64,000 nucleotides of DNA from NCBI GenBank assembly GCA_036245805.1, contig BTRK01000003.1:14982464-15046463 (forward strand), given 5' to 3'. This DNA is from Pristionchus mayeri (taxonomy: Eukaryota > Nematoda > Chromadorea > Rhabditida > Neodiplogasteridae). Shown piece by piece: positions 11,169 through 53,223 of the stretch (its first letter is position 1; every line of letters starts with the position of its first letter). The notes beneath the pieces are model-generated. The model saw only the letters and a list, made by a program, of their open reading frames with translations, had not been told where the DNA came from and did not search any database. Position numbers and translations under genes: made by a program.

Positions 11169-11480
11169 TTGCAGAATCTAAAATTTGAAAATCTAACATT
11201 AGTTTTTTCACAACCTGATAATAATAAGTTAGGATCGTCAATACGAGCGTGGCGATTTAGGGTTTCCATATTTATTCAATTGTGCTATATTTTGGAGGAT
11301 TTTTCAGGTTCGAGATATATATTTCATAGTTACGCAAATCCTTTGTCCAAATTAGGAAAAATGTGTAATAAAAATTGTTCAAGGATCTGGCAAATTGCCA
11401 ATAGATGGTTCACATTACCGTCCGACACACTCCAGGAAGCTTCCCACGTCGTCTCCGTTGCACCTGTAAAGATGATGTAA
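11169..11480 (+). CDS. Unrecognised 103-residue open frame, right arm copy
   Basis: This is the mirror copy of the 10018-10329 frame, with the same translation. It lies downstream of and on the same strand as the candidate micro-gene at 10764-10932, so it could be a further exon of that gene; an acceptor-like TATTGCAG precedes it at about 11166-11173. The maintained open frame in both arms may reflect recent duplication rather than selection. Confidence 0.3.
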   Translation: MQNLKFENLTLVFSQPDNNKLGSSIRAWRFRVSIFIQLCYILEDFSGSRYIFHSYANPLSKLGKMCNKNCSRIWQIANRWFTLPSDTLQEASHVVSVAPVKMM

Positions 11481-11780
11481 AGTCAACATACATTCAGGTT
11501 TAATCGAGGGGTTTCATCGCGAATCAGAGCACTGTTGTGGTAGTATCAAAGATATCCAGCCTAACTTTGCACGATAAAATTTCGATAAATGAGAATTTCA
11601 AAAGAATATTAAATAAATGTTATCAAGAAAAAATATAGTTCTACACTCGCCAATCGTGATAGTGCCAACGACTCGTCGCCATGCAGTAGATTGTCTTAAT
11701 TCGATCGGGAATTCTGTGCTTGGCAAAGTCTGCAATCAAATTCGCATTCGACGAAGCAGAACAACGTTCTGAAGGGACGG

Positions 11781-11966
11781 CTATAATGCATATTCTTCTC
11801 CTGTGAAGTATCTCACCAAGCATGGTGGCCAACACTGCGACATCGTCAGCCGATCGTTGCTTGAAGTATTGCTTGATGCGGCCTGAGCTTTTGCATCCAG
11901 GGCCTATAGTGCGTCCGCAATTTCCTTCGCCTCCTTGGCGCACTTGACTATTTCTGCGGCCACCAT
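11781..11966 (-). pseudogene. Right-arm copy of the small Ala/Lys-rich frame, broken
   Basis: This mirror of 9532-9717 differs by a single base that turns an AAG lysine codon into TAG about 24 codons in (near 11905). The left-arm copy is intact at that point, so the two arms are not functionally equal. Confidence 0.4.
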
Positions 11967-12120
11967 CTACAAATGCTAAGAGAAATCTTAGTTCAAGTTC
12001 CACCTTTTTTCCTGACAGATATCGAATAAGTGGATTTAAAGCAAGAAATTATCTGAATACTTGTTCAAATGCGGTTCACTACTTCGACCCTGGGTGGAGC
12101 ATTCATTATAAAGCGATTCT

Positions 12121-13190
12121 TGTCAAGAGTTTAGATGAACTCTTGTAGACAGATCAAAGTGCATAGATATTCGCGTTCCCTTATCGTAGATATTATCTCT
12201 CTTCCCCCACTCTCGCTCCCCCTCGCTATCTGTTCTCTCCGCTCTCCCCGCTGTTCTAGTGGCGCAATGCGCCGAGCCGCGGGTATAAGTAGGGACCACA
12301 AGGGGTACAGCAGAAATGAAGCTATGCCGCCCTAACTATGCTCAAACTGCCCGCTCGGAACCAAATAAGATCATGCTTTTGGCCGTTTGTCGATATCTTT
12401 TCTCAGAATCACACTAGACCTCATAAAGTACGAGAAAAGGTGTCAACGGAGAGCGGTAGGAAAACGAGACGAGGGAGAGAGGGGCGGAGCCTATTCCGAC
12501 CCTTCCCCAGTCAAATCGCCAAAAATTTGAGCAGGGCTTCGCCCTTTCCCGGTTGCGCCTTACCCTTGAGAGGTAAGGCGAGAGAGCGAAGCGGCCGCAC
12601 TCTTCTTTAGAGCGCGCGCTCTCTACTCAGGCCGGGTCAGAAAAAGGCGAGCGGAGAGGGAGGAGAGGGAGAGAGGAAGAGGGCGATCTTTTAGCATAGG
12701 CACCGACTGGTTTACTTAGAAACACAGACAGGGAAATCAATATTTTTTCGATCTCTTTTCACCATCTTGTTTGAATGGTTGCTGGCTATCATAATTTCAC
12801 TATTCAAACCTTGTATCATAATTTCTCTGCTCACCCATAGCAAAAATCTGGGAAAAACGATGGATCGCGTTACAAAGTTCGATTTTTCAACACGACAGCT
12901 GCAAAAACTGTTTTTTGAATAGTAAAATATCGAAAGCACACGGGGAGAGCTTTCGAATTCTTTTTTGATCAAGTAATTTGGTTAAGAATGAACGATGTGT
13001 TTGTTCTATCTTGCTTTCGAGGGGGAATCGTGTCAGAAGGAAGTGGGCGGAGCTTGTGGTGCCTAGGTTTAAGAACCCCGGCGATTTCTTATTCATTGCT
13101 TCTGATTGCCCTGTGTCTCCACTCGATAAAGTTATACTAAGACTTTGAGAGACACAGCACTGACCATACTGACTCGCTATAGTCAGTTTA
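12121..13190 (+). mobile_element. Solo LTR in the right palindrome arm
   Basis: This 1070-bp sequence is the inverted counterpart of the LTR at 8298-9377. It is flanked by ATTCT on both sides (12116-12120 and 13191-13195), the reverse complement of the AGAAT target duplication in the left arm. The interior and second LTR are absent, as after LTR-LTR recombination. The shared insertion site shows that the retroelement inserted before the arms were duplicated. Confidence 0.9.
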
Positions 13191-14027
13191 ATTCTAATGC
13201 ATTTTCGAACAATCTCTCGTTCAAAAACCACTAGGGATAACGAATCGAGATGTGAAACGGCATGCGATATCGCACGTAAGATTAGTAGCGTTTCGAAACA
13301 AATCGATTTGTACTATCACTCGTCATTCATTTCGACATGTAGTCAAAATACGCTCTATCTTGAAGGAGAAACTCGAAAGAGTAAAAATATTTTAAATTTT
13401 ATTTGTTCGGGACCAAATAGAAGCGTACAATGACTCGTTTCGAAATAGTCCCTAAACGGATACTAAAATTAACAGTTTCGGAACGAGCGTTCGTTGTTCC
13501 ACTCTCGTTTCGGCCATTATCTAGATGAGAAAAAATTTTTAAAAAAGAACGAAGCGGAAATGAGAAAAAGAAAACGTTTCACATCACGAGGCAGGGACGA
13601 AACTAGAGAGAAACTGGAAGTGAATTGGATGGCGAAGGGGAGAGGGAGGGGAGAGAGAGGGGAGGAGAGGAGGGGAGAGAGATTGATGACCCCTCGTAAG
13701 CAGATGCTATTCACTGCTCTTTCACGCGGCACACAGTCACAGTAAACAACACGTTTCACAACCGATTTGCCGCCTCGATTCGAATGCAGTCACCGCTTTA
13801 TCAAATCGAAAATTTTGATTATAACGATCTGTCACATATCCTGGAGTTATTTTATATAGCTTAATACAAAATGGAGTATCTCAGACTGGGAATTTGCACA
13901 GAAAAGACAATAAAATCAAATCAAAATCACTCGAAAATTACGGATTCAGGCTTGCCGACTTCACCATTACCCACAGTATTTCAAAAACTCATTTCTCGCT
14001 CGTTTTCAAATTTAAAAAGCAACGAAT

Positions 14028-14665
14028 GGCAGAACATCTGATTTTCCCTCGATTTTGCTCTCAATAAAAATGTTTGCCCCAACATGTAATTTTTTAAGTT
14101 ATAATCATAGAATCGCTCATTACAGTAATCACAAACATATAATCGTGTTGCGGAGAGGGTAGCGGACAGTTCGTGCAAATGAACGACCACCAAATGCGAA
14201 GGTGGAGATTCGCAAACGTCTAAATTTTCAGTATTTGAAATGATTCCTATCACATATATATTTTGCAGATTTTTACTGGATACCACAGTTAGCTCTTGGT
14301 AGGTCAAAAATAGCAATATTTTAAAAATCGATTTTTGTCAGAAATTGACATATAAGGTTCGAATGAATAAAATTGATGTGCCATCGGTGTAGAAGCAAAC
14401 CTGCAAAATTTGGAAGTGATTGCTCTTCTAGAACGAGAATTATGGCTAAAAAACGAAAATTTTTAGGTGTTGGAAAAGTGATTCGGTGAAGCAGCCCGTC
14501 TTGAGACCGAACAGTTCAATAGTGGATTGTGCTCACAAGTGAATGTAGTTCCACCACCATAAGTGGGAACAGCTGGAACAATTCCGTTAGTAAACTGGAA
14601 AATCCGAAATATTAACTAATTACTCCTAATTAGTTAATTGTTAGAAGATAATGACCTTCATCAAA
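14028..14665. other. AT-rich stretch, nothing recognised
   Basis: I see no gene, repeat end or RNA here beyond short open frames without coding character. It separates two inverted-repeat elements. Confidence 0.4.
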
Positions 14666-16510
14666 CTTAAGAGTGACTATCTGAGAGGACTTACCTCAGG
14701 CCGTACAGCAAAAAATGAAATTTCAAATAAAAATTGCCCAAGGTGTAACTTTTCACGTAGAGTTCGAAAATCGACCTTAGAAAGCCGAATCTCTCATCCC
14801 TAATTTGTTGTTCCGCGCTGAACTTGAGCGGTCGGTTTTTGTAATTTTTGACCGGCTCATCCAAACCCCTTACATTTATAGTAATTCTGAAAGAGCTCGA
14901 TGAGATAAGCATTTTTGCTGTTGGAAGTGCACGGCTAGCTCATCTATGTAAAAAGTTGAGGCAGTTTGAATTATTAAAATTTGTATTGTGAAAACAGTTT
15001 TTTCGGGGTGTATTTTTAAGTATGTTCATTCGATTCCCCGTGAAAAGTTACCCCTAGGATCAATTTTTCAGCAATAAATTGGCGAACCAGTGATTTTTCC
15101 CGAAATGCGGAATTAGGAAGTATGATGAATCATTGAATTCCTGAAATTTCGCACCTTTGCGATTTTAAACTTTTAGTTATTAGGAAATGTTACCAATACT
15201 GCATTTCAACTTTTTATGCATAATTATAGAGTATTCTCTTTAATAAACATGCCTTGCGATAGCAACAAACCATTTTTTTCACTTAAAATTTTCTCAAATT
15301 TGCACGTAGCAAACTCAATAGGCAGAGAGCACTTAACGCTTTACCTGCAGCCATATTGTAGCATGCCTCGACATGTGTGAAAATTGTTGAAACAGTCCTC
15401 CTCCAATGTATCGGGGCTCTAGTTATTGACGCCCGAATATGGCTTCAATGAGAATGTCCGAAATATAAGTTAATTTTGAGAATTATGATTGCATATTGCT
15501 TTAAATAATGTTTTCGTAATCTGGTTTATAAACTATATCCAAAAATATACACCTCTTACCTTTTCAAAATTTCCGAAATTTTAGATATTTGAAAATTTCG
15601 ATTTTTGAAAAATTGTTCAAACGATCGCTTTACCAGACGTATTTGATTCCTCACGTTACGAAAAAATTATTCACAACAATATGCAGTCATAATTCTCAAA
15701 ATTAACCTCCGAAATGAATTTAAATATTTCGGACATTCTCATTGAAGCCATATTCGAGCGTCAATAACTAGAGCCCCGATACATTGGAGGAGAACTGTTC
15801 CACGAATTTTCACACATGTCGAGGCATGCTACAATATGGCTTCAGGTAAAGCGTTAAGTGCTCTCTGCCTGTTGAGTTTGTTACGTGCAAATTTGAGAAA
15901 ATTTGAAGTGAAACAAATGGTTTGTTGCTATCGCAAGGCATGTTTATTAAAGAGAATACTCTATAATTATGCATAAAAAGTTGAAATGCAGTATTGGTAA
16001 CATTTCCTAATAACTAAAAGTTTAAAATCGCAAAGGTGCGAAATTTCAGGAATTCAATGATTCATCATACTTCCTTTTTCCGCATGTCGGGAAAAATCAT
16101 TGGTTCGCCAATTTATTGCTGAAAATTTGATCCTAGGGGTAACTTTTCACGGGGAATCGAATGAACATACTTAAAAATATACCCCGGAAAAACTGTTTTC
16201 ACAATTCAAATTTTAATATTTCAAACTGCCTCAACTTTTTTCCTAGATGAGCTAGCCGTACACTTTCAGAATTACTATAAATGTAAGGGGTTTGGATGAG
16301 CCGGTCAAAAATTACAAAAACCGACCGCTCAAGTTCAGCGCGGAACAACAAATGAGGGATGAGAGATACGGCTTTCTAAGGTCAATTTTCGAACTCTACG
16401 TGAAAAGTTACACCTTGGGCAATTTTTATTTGAAATTTCATTTTTTGCTGTGCGGTTCATAGGTAGAATTGCTCAATTCTCTCAGATAGTCACTCTTAAT
16501 ATCTTGAGTA
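14666..16510. repeat. Foldback element, ~1.85 kb inverted repeat
   Basis: The left arm 14666 to about 15501 pairs with about 15679-16510, for example CATTTATAGTAATTCTGAAA at the inner left against its reverse complement near 16266. About 180 bases of unpaired AT-rich spacer lie between. Its outer ends (a CTGAGAG end and CGTACAGC) match the outer ends of the larger foldback at 46681-50730, so the two belong to one family. No transposase is encoded. Short frames inside are fragments of the repeat. Confidence 0.85.
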
Positions 16511-17704
16511 TGTAGTGCTTTCATCCTCCTACATAATGGAAAAAAGAATTAGTCTCTTGCTTGATTTTAAAGGAAGATGTGAGCATTTAAAAAAAAATCC
16601 CAATACTTTTGTCCGATACTGTATGTATCACCATAGTGTATCATGGAAGCGCACTTGTTTAGAAACCAGTCTGATTGAGCCTTGAAGCAGGAAACGTTAT
16701 CGCTTGATAAGTTGGCTGAGGTATTAATTCAAGTTGGCTGAGGTATTAATTCAGTTGTCTCCATCTTTTCCAGACGGAGATGTTTAGTGTTCATTGTTGT
16801 AATATTCCTATGCCCATTGCAACATGTGGTGCTCCCCACGCACCTTTTTTCATGTGTTTTTCCCTCGATTTGCTCAGTATATAAGCCACCTGACTCGCTG
16901 ATAAACCACATTCTACCCCACTGAACCCGTTGCGACATCAGTGATGTGTAAATCGTACTATGTTGAGGCAGGAGCGGCATTAGACCTATTTTTCGAAAGA
17001 ATTGCAGATGTGCTTCTCAATACACTATATGAGAATAGACAGCCCCTTTCCCCACAAAATGCGAGAGACGGGAAATATTTTTAGAAAATAGTGAAAATTT
17101 TAGAATTTTTCCAATATTTTTTCGGTTCCACCACCAATTACTCATTTGACGCTAACGCAGCATTGGTCAAGCGTATGCATCGTTTCCAACACGGGGTCTA
17201 CTTGCCACTGTAGTTAAAGGGGTGCTCCGGGGAATGAATGATAGGGAGTCCCACAACGAAAATTATGCGCTCTCAATGGGAAACTGTAGCCAATTTACCC
17301 CTTAAAAGAGGCAACAAATAAGAAGAGCGAGTGAAACATAAACTAACAAGCCACTACCCTGCGCTGTCAATGAACTTTGCGCGTATGTAAATAGCCTCAT
17401 AGTCGTCTGTGGAACTTCGTACAAAGTGATTTCTGATCGGATGACTGGCCTCTACAATATCCACACTATCACTATGGGTGGTTGAACATTCCCCGGATCA
17501 CTCCTTTAAAATGATGATAGAAGGTCGTACTTTTTTACAAAGAAAGCTACCATCACGCACTACAACTCACTGTTGACGTCATCATTCCTGGCCTATTCCT
17601 TGGAGCGGGGCGGTCGAGTGCACCAAAAGTGGCGTAACTTTGATAATCAGAAACAGATCATGGGTTATCATCATAGTTGCCCAACACTGGCGGCGAGATG
17701 TTTT
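16511..17704. other. Non-coding stretch with a Tc1-like terminal repeat remnant
   Basis: No gene is recognised. At about 16597-16626 the minus strand reads TACAGTATCGGACAAAAGTA, which resembles Tc1-type transposon ends. I found no partner end or transposase, so it is only a remnant. A short direct duplication AAGTTGGCTGAGGTATTAAT lies at 16710-16751. Confidence 0.4.
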
Positions 17705-18450
17705 CAGACCATGACCCCCCCTATACATGGTTGAGCACGTCCCCCCCCCCTCTAGTTGAGAGGGGAAGTGCTCAACCATGTATAGGGGTCATGGTCAAAA
17801 ATCAATTGGTAGGTCAATGGTAGGTCAAGACTAGGTACCGTACCCAATCAATAGTACAGTACCCCCAGATACCGTATACAACTACCGTAACCCTCGATTA
17901 TCGCAAACTAACTTTATTTTCAAAAAGTCCTGATACCGTATCTAATCGATTGTACAGTACCCAAGTCGCTACCGTAACCCAGTCCCATGGGTCAGATTCA
18001 GTTCCTTGGGTCAAACAATTTTCTAAATTTTTAAAACATTTTTCTAAAAATCCTAAATCGATTATAATATAATTCAACAGTAACGAGAGATGCGGTAGGA
18101 TACTTAAAAATTATTTTACTTTCGATTTTGGAATTTTAGAAAAATGTTTGACCCAAGGAACTGGATCTGACCCACGGAACTGGGTTACTGTAGTTACTTG
18201 GGTACTGCACAATCGATTGGGTACGATACCAGGACTTTTTAAAAATAAAGTTAGTTTTCGATAATCGTGGGTTACGGTAGTGGTATACTGTATCTGGGGG
18301 TACTGTACTATCGATTGGGTACGGTAACTAGTCTTGACCTACCATTGACCTACCGATCGATTTTTGACCATGACCCCCTATACGTCGTTCAGCACTGCTC
18401 CCCTCTAATCGAGGGGAGCAGTGCTGAACCATGAATAGGGGGGTCATGGG
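17705..18450. repeat. Foldback element with hairpins at both ends
   Basis: The halves 17790-18050 and about 18095-18365 are inverted copies sharing GTACCGTACCCAATC-type and AAACTAACTTTATTTT segments. In addition, each outer end is itself a hairpin: ACCATGACCCCCCTATACAT with a downstream complementary copy around a C-run/G-run loop (17709-17800), and a similar one at 18365-18450. The sequence is rich in CAGTACCC/GGGTACTG motifs. No coding sequence is present. Confidence 0.8.
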
Positions 18451-18485
18451 GGTCGCCGCCGGCGTGGGCAACTATGGTTATGATG

Positions 18486-18850
18486 CTTAAGTTGTTAAAA
18501 ATCGCAGGTTTAGCGCACGTTTTGAATAATAGGAAACGTTAAAAATCGAAATTGAGAAACCTGACTTACAGATCTTTTCGAAAAGGGTTTCTGAGCATTT
18601 CTAAGCAAACCACATCTTCCTAGCTCGTTTGGCGTATGCCTGGTTACCTTTTAAGCGTCGAAAACAGCCGTTTTTGTACCAAAATAACAGGTTTCGCGCG
18701 CGTTTTGGATCATAGAAAATTTCAAAAATTGAAATTGAGAAATCTGGCTTACAGATATCTTCGAAAAGAGTTTCTGATAATTTCTAGACAAACCGCATAT
18801 TTTTAGCTCATTTGGCTAATGACTGGTTAGCTTTTATGTGCCAAAAACGA
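18486..18850 (+). repeat. Tandem duplication, ~175-bp unit
   Basis: Two degenerate copies lie head to tail (about 18494-18665 and 18672-18850), sharing GAAATTGAGAAA, TTACAGAT, TTCGAAAAG, AGTTTCTGA and AAACCGCAT-like segments in the same order. There is no coding potential. Confidence 0.65.
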
Positions 18851-19029
18851 GCGTTTTCTGTGTAAAATATGTGTGTTTTTGAATATCTTTCGCATTCGAA
18901 TAACCTGTTTGGGCTGAGACGCAGAGCAATTTGGCCCAAAACACATTCGTTTCGCTATGTTTCACATACCAATATACACCTCATCCAGAAACAAAGAGGA
19001 ATTGAGCGCGCCATGCTAATGAGTTTTCT

Positions 19030-19074
19030 TCCCCCTTTGACACGGTGTGCATGACACACCCCGTCAAAAGGGGG
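19030..19074. repeat. Short strong hairpin
   Basis: CCCCCTTTGACACGGTGTG pairs with CACACCCCGTCAAAAGGGGG around a 4-5 base loop. A related half (CCCCCTCTTGAAGGGGTGTG) lies near 19750, so it may be a small element. Confidence 0.6.
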
Positions 19075-19320
19075 ATAAAAGCTCATTTGCGTGGCAGGAC
19101 AATTTTCTGACCGAATTTGCTCTCTCACTGAGACTCATTATCACCCACTGAGTCGGTCCGTGGAAAATCAATCTAACTTTCCAAAATTGACGGCTCCTAA
19201 ATTTACCCTTACTGTGAAACAGATCAAGATACGTTGGTTTCGGTTATTTTCAGAGGAAACCAGACAATTGAAGTGTCATTATTCTATGAAACGAAATCAA
19301 ATTCGATGGAATTTATAAGA

Positions 19321-19690
19321 AAAACAACTGTATGCACACCTCAAACCCTACTCCTCAGAGGAGGATGAAGCTATCGACATGGCGTTTGTGCAGAAAGTTG
19401 CGCAAACCCCTTGCCCACAATCTGATTGCACAGATTTTTCAATTTAATTCTTATTCTTTTGCTACGTCCGTTAGAGTGCGTCAAAGTCGGTGAAATAGCC
19501 TAAAAACAACTGTTTTGCGCACCTTAAACCCTACTCCTCAGAGGAGGATGTAGCTACCGAGATGGCGATTGTGCAGAAAGTTGCGCAAACCCCTTGCCCA
19601 CAATTTCATAGCCCAGATTTTTCAATTTCTTCCTTATTCCTTTGCTACGTTCATTAGAGTAAGAAAAACCCTGGAATTCAGGCCGCTCCT
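19321..19690 (+). repeat. Tandem duplication, ~180-bp unit
   Basis: Copies start near 19321 and 19502. They share AAACCCTACTCCTCAGAGGA, GTGCAGAAAGTTGCGCAAAC and a following CCCTTGCCCACAAT, then TTTGCTACGT. No coding function is recognised. Confidence 0.7.
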
Positions 19691-19866
19691 TTGTCTCGTT
19701 AATCCGAGAATGAATGGGATCGACGTTGCCACGCAAATGATCTTTTTCCCCCTCTTGAAGGGGTGTGGTATGTAAATGGCCTCAGAGTTGACGCCACTCT
19801 CATCGTGTGATTTGTGCATGCAATTAATAATATCACATATGAGACCGTTTGCTTAAAACACGAACC

Positions 19867-20100
19867 ACACATTTACTGATGATGGAAATTTGTAGTTGTG
19901 CCGAGTCTTGCTCTATTCTCATTCAAATGACCAGATATACCAAAACAAATAATACAATATTTGAAGCTGTATGTGGATACAAGTTGTATCAACTTAAAGA
20001 GCACGTCAAGGAGATGGAGAGGGACATTAAATTCCTCGTGGAAGAAATCGATGCTCTCTACGATCAAACGAGCAGCCTCATGCTCGCGAACTTGAGCTGA
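19867..20100 (+). CDS. 3' terminal coding part of a possible F-box paralogue
   Basis: The frame ends at TGA 20098-20100. Its last roughly 45 residues (EHVKEMERDIKFLVEEIDAL region) are charged and predict a coiled coil, with coding-like codons. The 5' part of the frame looks less coding, so the true exon may begin after an AG near 19965. A flanking motif about 150 bases downstream (20243-20305) recurs about 125 bases downstream of the F-box gene (22478-22535). That supports this being the tail of a tandem relative. The upstream exons are not found. Confidence 0.4.
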   Translation, partial: THLLMMEICSCAESCSILIQMTRYTKTNNTIFEAVCGYKLYQLKEHVKEMERDIKFLVEEIDALYDQTSSLMLANLS

Positions 20101-20242
20101 ATTATCGGATATGAAGAGTTACGGCACTTCAGCACATAATTGAACACGTACTGCCTCATAAGATACGTTGATGTATTTATTGTCCTCGACAAGCATGATC
20201 ATCATTAATTGTGTAAGAACGATTGAAATAATGGCATATTTC

Positions 20243-20305
20243 AACAATTTTATTACGATAAAAATATGAAATAATACAGATACGCTGAAGTCGACGATAA
20301 CTGTT
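20243..20305 (+). repeat. Shared 3'-flank motif, copy 1
   Basis: TTTATTACGATAA, an AT-rich gap and then ACGCTGAAGTCGA recur at 22478-22535 (TTTATTACGATAA and ACGCTGTAGTCGA). Each copy lies downstream of a + strand coding end. It is probably a relic of tandem gene duplication or a shared 3' processing region. Confidence 0.55.
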
Positions 20306-20501
20306 CTATCCGTACAAATTCTGTTGATACATAAAGGAAGGGCGTGTGTGGTGTGAATTTTATAGTTTCATGTAGTGCTCAAAAATACTCCCATTGCTTA
20401 TCGGATTGGCGCGCATGATGGGACTGATAAGAAGAAGGGACACTTTTCGTCACCTCTACTCTTCCCAGTTGTCTTCATATTTTATCGCGCAAAATCTCGC
20501 G

Positions 20502-22354
20502 ATGGCAACATTCGATGGTACCCCTAGTGCAGTAAGTCCATTGCACCGATCCTTACATCAATCAGGCATCACTCCAGACAACCTTCTACGATATATTAAA
20601 TAAGAAGGAGCTTCTCCGTCTGATCGTAACTCATCTAAATCTGCGTGATCGATATAGTGCAATTCGCGTGAACCGAGCCATGCAATGCGCAGTGGCTACG
20701 TCGACAGTACACATTGATTTTCTCAGTATCGACTCATTCACACCGGTAAGTATTGTTAGCTTCGACGTTTGTCCACTTCATAGGTGGGGGGGGAATCAAA
20801 TGGCCATAAGGCTAAAAGACAAAACTATGATAATGTCAGACAATGATTGAAATTAATATTGGTACGAAACGAATTTCGGGCGATCCGAGCATTGTATTCG
20901 GGAAGTTGGACAGCGTTTTCGAAAGTGCTCATGTCGAAAAGCTTTGGATGTTCGAAGTAAGTGACATAGTAAGTGGCGTAACTCCAGTTACCGTTTCAAT
21001 TGACAAATTGTATTCCGATTTTCAAGGCGAATTTCAACCAATCTATTCACAAGCTTTTCCTCAAAAATATTACCTTCGAAAATTTGTTGATCAGGCCTGG
21101 AGAATCACTCACTGAAGGGTAATTGTTTTAATATTTTAAAACTTTTTAAAAATATATTTTAAGAAGTATGGAGATAATTATTAAGGCGAAGAAAGAAGTG
21201 ATGATCGATATGCTCACGAATATTCTTTCCCACGGAGATATGATTGCCATAACTCGCCCCGTGACGTTCAATTTGACTGAGAAGGTCATTCAATATTTTT
21301 TTCGTCAGATAATTAACCGATATTTAGAATATGATTGTTTATCCTTCAGGCATTTTTGTCAGCAGATGTGTTCACACAACTTGTCCAGAGAGGCCATAGT
21401 CTAAATCTGATCGAAACGGATATTGGTTCCGTCGAAAATCTCAATCAAATAATCGAGGTTCGTTGCCAAATTATGATGGTAAAATAATACCGAAAACGAA
21501 CAATTTATGCACTAGATATCATATCCAGCACGAAAAAAACGAAAAAAATTTTTGCTTGAATAATGGACGAACAATGAGCGACCCTAAGTGGTTGAAGTAT
21601 GAAATATACGATACCATGAACTAATGCTTATTATACGTATACTTAATTACATATTATTTCAGACAGTTTCGACTTCACAAATTCATCAGTCTATTGAGTT
21701 CTGGAATTCCAACGCCCAAGTGTGCAAGAGCTATGCTAAATCTGTCCAAGTGAACAATTATTCTTCGCAAATTGGTACTATAGGTATCGTTCTATGCCAA
21801 CATTATTAAAGCAGGAGTATCAGCAAAAACGCGCCTGGTTGAAATATGCGTCAAATAGGAAGAGCGCTCTCTTCAAGTCGCGTGCTCTCTCATTCGTCGC
21901 CTGAACGTCAGAGTCAACTTTGAATGCGTTCATGGAACCCTATCTCAACCCTGAATAGAGATTTTTAATTAGGAATTTCGAAAATGGGTTATGGTTTACG
22001 ATTGTTAGTTTGGCCTGGCTGATTTTGCTGATAGTCCATCTTTAATTTATTATTATGCGAGCCAAATTTTTTTAAAATTCTAAACAATGACCTAGAAATA
22101 TTATTTTATAGGCCGAATTTGAGTACCCAATGTATCGCTTCGAGAACTCTGACGAACAATATCGTCATCTGAGAGCGACGATTTACATTTGGGGAACTGA
22201 TGTCCCGACTCGTGCGAAGATTGAAGTTGACAGTTATCCAGAAGAAGACAGAATCAGAGATCAATTACAAATAGATTTGGATTTAGAGAACGAACTAAAA
22301 GCTGATCTAGAATCCTTATGCCTCAGTGTAGAAGATTATGGTGATAATCTGTAA
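20502..22354 (+). CDS. F-box protein, nematode-type, eight-exon model
   Basis: The exons I support are 20502-20531, 20566-20745, 20840-20956, 21027-21118, 21164-21284, 21350-21457, 21663 to about 21770, and 22112-22354. All phases agree except the end of exon 7, which has no clear phase-0 donor. Residues about 15-55 form an F-box (ILNKKELLRLIVTHLNLRDR and onward), which would bind Skp1 and recruit substrates to an SCF ubiquitin ligase. The following region (VEKLWMF, IHKLFLKNITFENLLI) is leucine-rich like the FTH/DUF38-type substrate region of worm F-box families. The first intron is only 34 bases. The C-terminal exon ends acidic (LENELKADLESL). The unclear exon 7-8 junction leaves the possibility of a pseudogene. 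No symbol is assigned because such families expand lineage-specifically. Confidence 0.65.
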
Positions 22355-22904
22355 TAGCTATCTAAATGTATATTATTGAACTAGTCTATAAATACAGCTC
22401 TAATCAAAACACAGCTTTACTCAAAGATATTTTACATTATGTGTTTCTATGTGCGATCATCTTGCCTTATTGCAACGACTTTATTACGATAATATATACG
22501 ATTATTACTCAGACGCTGTAGTCGAACATAATTGTACATGAAAGCGAGTGTACGTGCGGTGTGCGGATCTTATCACGGCGACGTTTCCTAACCGTCGCCG
22601 CACACCACCACAGTAATCGAGTGAGAGAGAAGTACCAGCATCTTGCAGGGAGATAAAAGGGGCGAAAATGGGGGCGAAATCTTCGGTAAACTGCACATGT
22701 ATCGATCACAGAATCGGGTAAATTTTCAAATTAATTGGGCGCGAATTCAAAATATTTTGAACGTATCGATTGGCACGTACGAGCTAGCTCAGGCAAGAGA
22801 GACGAAAGGGGGACAAGGAGGAACCGTAACTGCTGTGTGATAACTAATGGGGCCGGGAATTGATGGTGGAGCCGGAGCCGGGAAGTAGATGGGGTACGGT
22901 AGAC
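22355..22904. other. Intergenic region between convergent genes
   Basis: The F-box gene and ptp-1 end tail to tail here. The region holds copy 2 of the shared 3'-flank motif (22478-22535) and a nested hairpin at 22558-22606. In the hairpin GGTGTGCGG pairs with CCGCACACC, and inside it GGCGACG pairs with CGTCGCC. The GGCGACGTTTCCTAAC box in the loop belongs to the intron-associated repeat family described below. No further gene is seen. Confidence 0.5.

Positions 22905-53223
<30,319 letters not shown>

Larger units (their letters stand above)
4947..14027. repeat. 9-kb near-perfect palindrome (inverted duplication)
   Basis: The left arm 4947-10498 and right arm 11001-14027 are inverted copies around a unique spacer of about 500 bp (10499-11000). 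With the LTR insertions removed, the arms are 1960 and 1957 bases long and nearly identical by eye, differing by scattered single bases. The arms are unequal because the left holds a 3.6-kb LTR element and the right a 1.07-kb solo LTR at the equivalent position. The high identity means a recent duplication, ongoing gene conversion or an assembly fold-back join. Confidence 0.9.

Noticed and set aside
20784..20839. Frameshift at a G-run in F-box exon 3
   Set aside because: Using the acceptor TGTCAG ending at 20839 restores frame without any shift, so no frameshift is needed.
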